A program made the position numbers and the translations under genes. The notes under the pieces are model-generated. The model saw only the letters and a program-made list of their open reading frames with translations. It ran no database searches and was not told the DNA's origin. 64,000 nt of DNA from Isoptericola variabilis 225 (GTDB lineage: Bacteria > Actinomycetota > Actinomycetes > Actinomycetales > Cellulomonadaceae), in the NCBI RefSeq assembly GCF_000215105.1, contig NC_015588.1, forward strand, positions 2,108,001 to 2,172,000, read 5' to 3'. Below are positions 58,010-64,000 of this stretch, in pieces (the first letter of the stretch is position 1; each line of letters opens with the position of its first letter).

Positions 58010-59208
58010 CGGGTGGTGGTACGGCGGGTGGTGGCCAGGACGATCGCCAGCCCGAGCAGGGTGAGCACGACGCCGGTCCACGCGGGTGCGACGTACCCGT
58101 GACCGGCGGCGATGACGAGCCCGCCGAAGAACGCGCCCGAGGCGTTGCCGACGTTGAGCGCCGAGTGGCACAGCGCGGCGCCGAGCGACTGGGCCGCGGG
58201 CGACAGGTCCATGAGCCGCGTCTGCATCGCCAGCCCGAGCACCTGGGACGTCACCGCGACCGCGAACAGCGCCCCGATCGCGAGCGCCGGCGTCGACGCG
58301 ACGAGCGCGAAGACCGCGAGCGCGACGGCGGTGGCCGCGAACGCCCCGATCACGGTGCGCAGCACGTGCCGGTCCGCGAGCCGGCCGCCGAGCAGCGTGC
58401 CGACCGTCATGCCGACGCCGAAGACCGCGAGCACCCACGGCACGGCGGACTCGGCGAGCCCGGTGACCCGCGTGACGGTCGGCGCGACGTACGTGTACAC
58501 GGCGAAGAGGCCGCCGAACCCGATCGCCGCGGCGCCGAAGCTGATCCACAACGGCCCGTTGCGCAGCGCCCCGACCTCCTGGCGCACGCTCGAGTCCACC
58601 GCGCCGGCGTCGGGCACGAAGCGCCACAGGCCGAGCAGCGTCACCGCGCCGAGCACGCCGATGAGCAGGAACGCGACCCGCCAGCCGAACGCCTGCCCGA
58701 CGGCGGTGGAGACGGGCACGCCGACGACGTTGGCGACCGTGAGGCCGGTCATCATCATCGCGACGGCGTGGCCGCGCCGTCCGGGTCCCGCGACCGCGGC
58801 GCCCACGGCCGCCCCGACGCCGAAGAACGCGCCGTGCGGCAGCCCGGCGAGGAACCGCCCGGCGACGAGCGTCGTGACGTCGGGCGCGGCGGCCGACAGC
58901 ACGTTGGCGAGCGTGTAGGCGCCCATGAGCCACAGCAGCAGCCGCTGCCGCGAGACGCGCGCGGCCGCGACGGTGAGCAGCGGCGCGCCGACGACGACAC
59001 CGACCGCGTAGGCCGTGATCGCGTGGCCCACGACGGGGTCGCTCACGCCCAGGTCGGCGCCCACCTGCGGCAGGAGCCCCATGGTGGCGAACTCCGTGGT
59101 GCCGATGGTGAACCCGCCCAGGGCGAGGGCGAACAGCGCGGCGCCGACGACGGCGGGCGGGGTGGGCGGCGCGGGGCGGGCCGGCTGGGACGCGGCAGCG
59201 GTCGTCAC
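57970..59208 (-). CDS. MFS transporter (AraJ/Cmx-like, 12 helices)
   Basis: The 412-residue major-facilitator protein resembles drug/arabinose-polymer exporters of the AraJ/PbuE/Cmx group. GTEFATMGLLPQVGADLGVS opens helix 1-2, GRFLAGLPHGAFFGVGAAVG is motif-like in helix 4, and about twelve helices follow. The substrate is unknown. The GTG at 59208 has GAGAGGAG 5 bases upstream. The final dozen residues and stop are encoded by the 42-bp palindrome, so the C-terminus may have been altered by the element. Confidence 0.85.
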   Translation of the reverse strand: MTTAAASQPARPAPPTPPAVVGAALFALALGGFTIGTTEFATMGLLPQVGADLGVSDPVVGHAITAYAVGVVVGAPLLTVAAARVSRQRLLLWLMGAYTLANVLSAAAPDVTTLVAGRFLAGLPHGAFFGVGAAVGAAVAGPGRRGHAVAMMMTGLTVANVVGVPVSTAVGQAFGWRVAFLLIGVLGAVTLLGLWRFVPDAGAVDSSVRQEVGALRNGPLWISFGAAAIGFGGLFAVYTYVAPTVTRVTGLAESAVPWVLAVFGVGMTVGTLLGGRLADRHVLRTVIGAFAATAVALAVFALVASTPALAIGALFAVAVTSQVLGLAMQTRLMDLSPAAQSLGAALCHSALNVGNASGAFFGGLVIAAGHGYVAPAWTGVVLTLLGLAIVLATTRRTTTRVRSAVGPGPSDF

Positions 59209-59234
59209 GGCACTCCTCTCGGGAGACACGAGGC

Positions 59235-59280
59235 TCGAAACGATTCGACGACGCCGCGCGGGACTGCGCGCACGTCGTCG
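59235..59280. promoter_or_regulatory. Palindromes upstream of the MFS gene
   Basis: TCGAAACGATTCGA (59235-59248) has perfect 5-bp arms around ACGA. Next to it 59246-59280 is an imperfect hairpin with CGACGAC/GTCGTCG arms. They lie 27-72 bases upstream of the MFS start and could form an operator and a leader hairpin. No known site was matched. Confidence 0.35.
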
Positions 59281-59294
59281 GGGATGCCGCGATC

Positions 59295-60044
59295 CTACGC
59301 GGTCACGACCCAGATGCGCGAGGCCGCGAGCATGCCGAGGTCGACGGCGACCTGCTCGCCGTCGCGGACGAACGCCACGCCGAGCGTGCCCGCGTACTCC
59401 CGGCGCTGCGTGACGCGGACCTCGACGTCGAGGTCGAGCCCGAGGTCGGCGAGGTAGCGCAGCGCCTCGGGGTCGGCGTCGGAGATGCGCGCGACGACGC
59501 CCGAGGTGCCGTCCGCGAGGTCGACGAGCGGCACGGCCTCGGGCCGCACGACGCGCCCGTCCGCGGTCGGGATCGGGTCGCCGTGGGGGTCGCGCAGCGG
59601 CCGCCCGAGGCGCGCGTCGAGCCGCTCGACGAGCAGGTCGGACACCGCGTGCTCGAGCACCTCGGCCTCGTCGTGCACCTCGTCCCACCCGTACCCGAGC
59701 TCGGAGACCAGGTACGTCTCGAGCAGCCGGTGGCGGCGGACCATGGCCAGGGCGTACCGGCGCCCGAGGTCGGTGAGCCACACGCCCCCGTAGGGCTCGT
59801 GGCCGAGCAGCCCCTGCGTGGTGAGGCGTCGCACCGTCTCGGAGACGGTCGACGGGCCGACGCCGAGCCGGTCGGCGAGCAGGCCCGTCGTCACGCGCTC
59901 GGACGACCACTCCTGCGCCGACCAGACCGCCTTGAGGTAGTCCTGGGCCACGGGCGTGAGCTCGGCCGGGTCCGGGGTGCGGTCCGCCGGGGGACGGTCG
60001 TCCGGGGGCCCGGGCGTCGGGGCGTCAGGGGTCGGTGCGGCCAC
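59295..60044 (-). CDS. DtxR/MntR-family metal-dependent regulator
   Basis: The 249-residue protein has a winged helix with RLGVGPSTVSETVRRLTTQG, and the dimerisation/metal domain HRLLETYLVSELGYGWDEVHDEAEVLEH, which supplies the His/Glu ligands of DtxR-family proteins. A C-terminal FeoA/SH3-like domain follows. The first 28 residues are Pro/Asp-rich. It may control iron or manganese genes; whether it acts on the iron boxes at 9136 and 12257 is unknown. The GTG lies 6 bases after TAGGCT (60056-60051), suggesting a leaderless mRNA whose -10 overlaps the stop codon of the upstream gene. Confidence 0.87.
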   Translation of the reverse strand: MAAPTPDAPTPGPPDDRPPADRTPDPAELTPVAQDYLKAVWSAQEWSSERVTTGLLADRLGVGPSTVSETVRRLTTQGLLGHEPYGGVWLTDLGRRYALAMVRRHRLLETYLVSELGYGWDEVHDEAEVLEHAVSDLLVERLDARLGRPLRDPHGDPIPTADGRVVRPEAVPLVDLADGTSGVVARISDADPEALRYLADLGLDLDVEVRVTQRREYAGTLGVAFVRDGEQVAVDLGMLAASRIWVVTA

Positions 60045-60053
60045 GGGACGAGC

Positions 60054-61901
60054 CTACGGTGCGGGCGTCGCGGAGGCGTCGGTGCCGACCTGCGGCTCGC
60101 CGTCCTCGTCGTCCGGCCCCCGGCCCTGGTCCTCGTCGCCTCCGTCGACGTCGTCCGGCGGCACCTCGGCGGGCGGCTCGACCGCGGGCACCGCCCGGCG
60201 GTCGTACACCGTCGCCTCGCCCGACGGGCGCACCTCGACGAGCTGCCAGTCGACGAAGCGCCGCGCCTCGGGGTCGAACCGCAGCAGCGTCATCTCGGCG
60301 GTGCCGCGCAGCGGTCCCACCGTCGGCTGGCCCGACGTCGCGCCCGCGGTGCTCGCGCTGACGTACCGGATGCCGAGCCCCACCTGCTCCGGGCCGGCGC
60401 GCCGGTGGCTGTGGCCCGAGACCTGGAACGGCACGCACCCCGACTCGAGCGCGGGCGTGCCGACCGTCGCCGTGTGCACGAGGAGCAGGTCGACGCCCTG
60501 CTCGTCCGCGCACGCCGCCTCGGCGAGCGCCTCCGACTGCTGCAGCGGCGTGACCTCGCGCGCGACGCCCGTCCCGGCACCGACGCGGGTCTCGAGGGCG
60601 TCGCGGTCGCCCAGGATGCGCACGCCCGCGACCTCGACGACGTCGCCGTCGAGGATCACCTGGCCGTGCGCCGCCTCCTGCGCCGACGTGATCGGCGAGT
60701 CGTGGTTGCCGTCCGCGACGACCATCCGCGCTCCCGCCGGGACGGTGGTCGCGAACGAGTCCACGCACACGCGCTCGACCGCCGTGCCGTTCATCGTGGT
60801 GTCGCCCGCGTTGAGCACGACGTCGACGCCGGCTCGCTCGGCGACCTCGCGGATGAGCGGCGTCATGCCCGTGTTGCAGTGCAGGTCGGCGACGACGAGC
60901 AGCGTGACGAGGTCCTCGGGGTCCGGCGACGCCGCCGGCGTCGTCTGCCCGGGCGACGGGGTCGGCGAGGTGGGCGCGGCCGGGGCGTCGGTGGCCGCGT
61001 CGGCCGGCGTCGCGTCGTCCCCGGCCGGGGTCGCGTCCGGGGTCGTGCCGTCGTCGTCGGGCGGCGGGACGGGCCGCAGCGGCGACTGACCGACCTCCTC
61101 GCGGGAGGTGCGGACCGCCTCGCGGATCTCCCACGCCTTCCACGCCCCGACGAGCTGCACGCGCGCGCCCTCGTAGAAGCGCTGGTTCTCCTCGTAGAGG
61201 CCGACGAGCTGGCCGCCGTAGGTGTCGATGACGCCCGCGAGGCGGCCGGTGATGCGCGCGCCCTCGAGCGCGGTGCCCTCGAACACCTCGGACGCGGGCC
61301 GGCCGCGCGGCGGCGCCTCGACGCCGGACGCGGAGGCGGTGACCGCGACGAGCGCCACGACGAGGGTCCCGGCGGTGAGCTCCCACGTGCGCGGGGCCAC
61401 GCGCCCGGCCAGCTCGCGCCGTCGGGCCGGGCCGAGAAGGAGGCGCAGCCCAGCACCGGCGAGCACGACGGCGCCGGCCGCGAGGAGCGTGCGGCGCACC
61501 GCGTCCGCGACGAGCGCCCGCGCGATGGTCCCCACCGTGACGTCGGGGCTCGAGAAGAACTGCAGGTAGCTCTCGAGGTCGCCCGTGAGCGCGGCGAGGG
61601 TCGTCGCCTGGTCCACCGCCGACAGGTCGGACGGGATCTCCTTGACGACCACCTCGACGCCGAGGCCGAGCGGCAGCGGCGAGTCGATCTCGAGCGTGCC
61701 GAGCGGGCCGAGGTCGGCGACCACGAGCCCGTCGCTCGTCACGTGGTAGACGGCCTCGTGCGGGCCGAGGCTGAGGTGGGCGGTCGCGGTCGACACGCCG
61801 AAGCCGACGCACGCCACCAGGGCCGCGATCGAGGCGAGGGTCCACCGGACCCAGCGGGGCGGGGCGTGCCGACGGCGTGCGCGGGTCTGGCTCGGGCTCA
61901 T
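60054..61901 (-). CDS. Membrane-anchored metallophosphoesterase
   Basis: This 615-residue protein has an N-terminal helix (about 20-42), an extracellular stretch, further helices near 135-160 and 175-195, and a Pro/Thr/Asp-rich linker (about 265-325). A calcineurin-like phosphoesterase domain carries VVADLHCN, LNAGDTT, DGNHD and HTATV/SGHSHRR metal-binding motifs. The C-terminal 45 residues are acidic. The catalytic part is probably outside the membrane. Substrate unknown. Its TAG stop overlaps the -10 of the downstream DtxR-family gene. Confidence 0.85.
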   Translation of the reverse strand: MSPSQTRARRRHAPPRWVRWTLASIAALVACVGFGVSTATAHLSLGPHEAVYHVTSDGLVVADLGPLGTLEIDSPLPLGLGVEVVVKEIPSDLSAVDQATTLAALTGDLESYLQFFSSPDVTVGTIARALVADAVRRTLLAAGAVVLAGAGLRLLLGPARRRELAGRVAPRTWELTAGTLVVALVAVTASASGVEAPPRGRPASEVFEGTALEGARITGRLAGVIDTYGGQLVGLYEENQRFYEGARVQLVGAWKAWEIREAVRTSREEVGQSPLRPVPPPDDDGTTPDATPAGDDATPADAATDAPAAPTSPTPSPGQTTPAASPDPEDLVTLLVVADLHCNTGMTPLIREVAERAGVDVVLNAGDTTMNGTAVERVCVDSFATTVPAGARMVVADGNHDSPITSAQEAAHGQVILDGDVVEVAGVRILGDRDALETRVGAGTGVAREVTPLQQSEALAEAACADEQGVDLLLVHTATVGTPALESGCVPFQVSGHSHRRAGPEQVGLGIRYVSASTAGATSGQPTVGPLRGTAEMTLLRFDPEARRFVDWQLVEVRPSGEATVYDRRAVPAVEPPAEVPPDDVDGGDEDQGRGPDDEDGEPQVGTDASATPAP

Positions 61902-61952
61902 CAGGGCTCAACTGTGGTCGAGTCCGGCGGGCGCGTCCACCGACGCACCCGG

Positions 61953-62921
61953 TCACCGCGCGACCCGCTCCTTCGTGTCCTTCGCGGAACCGGACCTCGA
62001 GCGCGAGCCGCCGCTCTTGCCCTTGCTCGTGCTCTTGCTCGTGCTCGTGCGGCCGGTCCCCTTCGCCGTGCCGCCCGACTCGGCGGAGCCGCCGGAGCCC
62101 TTGGCGCCGTCGGACCCCTTGGTGTCCTTGCCGCCGCCCTTGGCGCTCGCGACGCTGCGCTTGAGCGCCTCCATGAGGTCGATGACCTCGGCGCCCTCCT
62201 CGCCCTCGGGCTTGGCGCCGAACGTCTCGGCGGTGTCCACGGCCTCGCCCTGCTCGATCTTGGCCTCGATGAGCTGACGGAGCTGCACCTGGTACTCGTC
62301 CTCGAACTCCTCGGGCGTGAAGTCGGACTCGAAGCTCGTGACGAGCTGCTGGGCCATCTTGAGCTCGGTGCTCGAGACCTTGACGTCCTCGTCGAGCGAC
62401 CCGAAGTCGGGCTCGCGGACCTCGTCGGCCCACAGCAGCGTCTGCAGCACGAGCACGTCGTCGCGCACGCGCAGCGCCGCGAGCCGCGTGCGCTGGCGCA
62501 GCGCGAACTTCACGACGGCGGTCCGGTCGGTCTCCTCGAGCGTGCGGCGCAGCAGCACGTAGGCCTTGGGGCTCTTGCTGTCGGGCTCGAGGTAGTACGT
62601 GCGGTCGTACATGATCGGGTCGATCTGCTCGCTCGGCACGAACTCCACGACCTCGATCTCGCGGTTGCTCTCGGCCGGCAGGGCCGCGAGGTCCTCCTTG
62701 GTGATGACCACCGTGTGCTCGCCGTCGTCGTACGCCCGGTCGATGTGCTCGTACGGCACCACCTCGCCGTCGAGCTCGCACACCCGCTTGTACCGGATGC
62801 GCCCGCCGTCGGCGTCGTGCACCTGGTGCAGCGGGACGTCGTGGTCCTCCGTCGCGCTGTACAGCTTCACCGGGACGTTGACGAGACCGAAGGTCACCGC
62901 GCCCTTCCAGATCGCCCTCAT
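61953..62921 (-). CDS. ku: Non-homologous end-joining protein Ku
   Basis: Bacterial Ku forms a homodimeric ring on DNA ends and recruits LigD. The 322-residue protein has MRAIWKGAVTFGLVNVPVKLY, the KRVCELDGEVVPYEHI region and the core beta-barrel. The C-terminal tail (about 255-322) is unusually rich in Gly, Ser, Lys and Thr and probably binds DNA non-specifically. ATG at 62921 is chosen because the family starts there and GGAG lies just upstream. No LigD gene is in the window. Confidence 0.94.
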   Translation of the reverse strand: MRAIWKGAVTFGLVNVPVKLYSATEDHDVPLHQVHDADGGRIRYKRVCELDGEVVPYEHIDRAYDDGEHTVVITKEDLAALPAESNREIEVVEFVPSEQIDPIMYDRTYYLEPDSKSPKAYVLLRRTLEETDRTAVVKFALRQRTRLAALRVRDDVLVLQTLLWADEVREPDFGSLDEDVKVSSTELKMAQQLVTSFESDFTPEEFEDEYQVQLRQLIEAKIEQGEAVDTAETFGAKPEGEEGAEVIDLMEALKRSVASAKGGGKDTKGSDGAKGSGGSAESGGTAKGTGRTSTSKSTSKGKSGGSRSRSGSAKDTKERVAR

Positions 62922-63025
62922 CGCTCCATGGTGGTCCGGACCGCGCCGTCCCGCCACCGCCCGGCCTGACCAGCGGCGTCGCGGGGACCGTGAGCGACGC
63001 CCGCCGGGTGGGTAGGGTGCGGCCC

Positions 63026-63544
63026 ATGGCGACGGTGCTCCCCTTCGACGGCCACACCCCCGAGATCGACCCGACGGCGTGGGTCGCCCCGACGGCGACG
63101 CTCGTCGGACGAGTCCGGGTCGGCCCGCACGCGTCCGTGTTCTACGGCGCGGTGCTGCGCGGCGACATGGACGAGATCACGCTCGGCGAGGGCAGCAACG
63201 TGCAGGACAACTGCGTCGTGCACACGGACGAGGGCGTGCCGACACGCATCGGCGCGGGCGTCGGCGTCGGCCACGGCGCGATCGTGCACGGGGCCACGGT
63301 CGAGGATGGCTGCCTCGTCGGCATGGGGGCGACGCTGCTCAACGGCTCGATCGTGCGGACGGGCGCGTTCGTCGCTGCGGGCGCCCTGGTGCGCGAGGGG
63401 CAGGAGATCCCCGCCGGGCACCTCGCCGCGGGCGTCCCCGCGACGGTCCGCGGCGAGCTCGACGCGGCCATGGCCGCGCGCGTCGCGGAGAACGCCGTCG
63501 CCTACCGGCGGCTCGCGGCCCGGCACCGCGACTCGGTGGGCTGA
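63026..63544 (+). CDS. Gamma-class carbonic anhydrase-like hexapeptide protein
   Basis: The 172-residue left-handed beta-helix protein is of the YrdA/PaaY type. It has repeated hexapeptides (for example VGRVRVGPHASVFYGAVLRG) and the metal His residues in CVVHTDEG and GVGHGAIVHG. Many relatives show weak or no carbonic anhydrase activity, so the function is uncertain. ATG at 63026 lies exactly 7 bases after TAGGGT (63013-63018), suggesting a leaderless mRNA. Confidence 0.88.
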   Translation: MATVLPFDGHTPEIDPTAWVAPTATLVGRVRVGPHASVFYGAVLRGDMDEITLGEGSNVQDNCVVHTDEGVPTRIGAGVGVGHGAIVHGATVEDGCLVGMGATLLNGSIVRTGAFVAAGALVREGQEIPAGHLAAGVPATVRGELDAAMAARVAENAVAYRRLAARHRDSVG

Positions 63545-63553
63545 GGAGCCGCG

Positions 63554-63772
63554 TCAGGTCAGCGTGAGGACGCCGAGCACGCCGACGGCGACCGCGAGCG
63601 CGAGCGACACCCCGATCAGGACCGCGTGCACGGTGTAGAAGCGGGTGCGCCGGCCGGCGTCGTCGCGGGCGCGCGGGTCCGCCGCGACGCGCCGGAAGAA
63701 CCGCGGCCAGACGAGCAGGTTCCAGGCGGCGACGACGAGCAGCAGGACGGACCAGCCGAGGGGCAGGCTCAC
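63554..63772 (-). CDS. SCO4848-type small membrane protein
   Basis: This 72-residue protein has two hydrophobic helices flanking NLLVWPRFFRRVAADPRAR and a FYTVHAVLIGVSLALA second helix, the pattern of the SCO4848 family of actinobacterial membrane proteins. Function unknown. The GTG start overlaps the upstream glutaredoxin stop by four bases (GTGA), so the two are coupled. Confidence 0.78.
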   Translation of the reverse strand: MSLPLGWSVLLLVVAAWNLLVWPRFFRRVAADPRARDDAGRRTRFYTVHAVLIGVSLALAVAVGVLGVLTLT

Positions 63773-64000
63773 GACAGCCCGCCCGCGGAGGACACGGCGT
63801 CGAGCTTGGCGCCGAGCTCGGCGTCGGCCGGCTCGACGAGCACGTCGCCGTCGGGGAAGACGAGCACAGGGATGTTCTTGCGACCGCTGAGCGCCTCGGC
63901 GTCGTCGGCGCGCTCGGGCGCGGCCACGAGGTCGACGTAGTCGTACTCGACGCCGCGCGAGTCGAGGAGCCGCTGTGCGCGGCGGCAGTCGCCGCACCAC
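63769..64000 (-). CDS. Glutaredoxin-like protein, 5' end beyond the window
   Basis: The visible frame begins at the redox motif CGDC, preceded by a Trp codon at the very edge (WCGDC). It continues RRAQRLLDSRGVEYDYVDL and NIPVLVFPDGDVLVEP with the cis-Pro typical of glutaredoxins, ending at a TGA that overlaps the next gene. About 76 residues are visible; only a few N-terminal residues are missing. The partner thiol (mycothiol) is inferred from lineage. Confidence 0.85.
   Translation of the reverse strand, partial: WCGDCRRAQRLLDSRGVEYDYVDLVAAPERADDAEALSGRKNIPVLVFPDGDVLVEPADAELGAKLDAVSSAGGLS

Overview
This window is a stretch of bacterial chromosome with very high G+C (roughly three quarters by eye), frequent GTG starts, and the gene order of an actinobacterium. 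The chain hemW-hrcA-dnaJ-rsmE-HIT-phoH-ybeY-corC-like-era, with lepA, rpsT, holA, comEC, recO and uppS nearby, together with a mycothiol-type DinB protein, Ku and DtxR/Zur control, fits Micrococcales. A Cellulomonas/Promicromonospora-like genome is my best guess, from context only. No rRNA, tRNA, CRISPR array, phage or insertion sequence was seen. No gap between genes exceeds about 210 bases.

Layout. Positions 1-3516: a 2-oxoadipate dioxygenase/decarboxylase (HglS, cut by the window edge) and an FAD amine oxidoreductase, with a divergent LysR regulator; this looks like lysine or pipecolate breakdown. 3596-5213: a 49-residue membrane peptide and glycyl-tRNA synthetase. 5348-9084: zinc uptake operon znuA-znuC-znuB-zur plus a DedA-like gene, with a Zur-type palindrome over the start codon of znuA. 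9178-13380: ferric-siderophore importer (two FecCD permeases, an ATPase and a separately transcribed lipoprotein); both transcription units carry DtxR-type iron boxes. 13463-17104: uppS, recO and leuA; leuA is preceded by a leader peptide with three successive Leu codons and an attenuator-like hairpin. 17200-20795: an LRV-repeat membrane protein and a membrane-linked alpha/beta hydrolase. 20815-28131: the era to hrcA block, with a CIRCE element before hrcA. 28322-32674: a truncated STAND ATPase flanked by two related tiny proteins, DUF3097, and two proline-rich membrane proteins. 32689-39611: hemW, lepA, DJ-1/PfpI, a DinB-like protein, a PemK/MazF-like protein, rpsT and holA. 39676-46046: comEC, comEA (apparent frameshift), degV and a HerA-like DUF853 ATPase (apparent frameshift near its 3' end). 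46047-57226: glycogen phosphorylase, then jetC-jetB-jetA directly behind leuS. 57290-64000: VKOR, an MFS exporter, a DtxR-family regulator, a metallophosphoesterase, Ku, gamma carbonic anhydrase, an SCO4848-type membrane protein and a partial glutaredoxin.

The most unusual points are these. (1) A family of five palindromic intergenic elements, each exactly 42 bp, with TGTCAG/CTGACA ends and arms that vary but stay largely self-complementary. (2) A perfect 40+3+40 palindrome overlapping the end of uppS. (3) A Wadjet/MksBEF-type jetABC set without the nuclease gene jetD, apparently co-transcribed with leuS. (4) A candidate leucine attenuator. (5) Two single-base frameshift signatures, in comEA and in the DUF853 gene. 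(6) At least fourteen genes with a TAnnnT -10 hexamer only 6-7 bases before the start codon, the signature of leaderless mRNAs.
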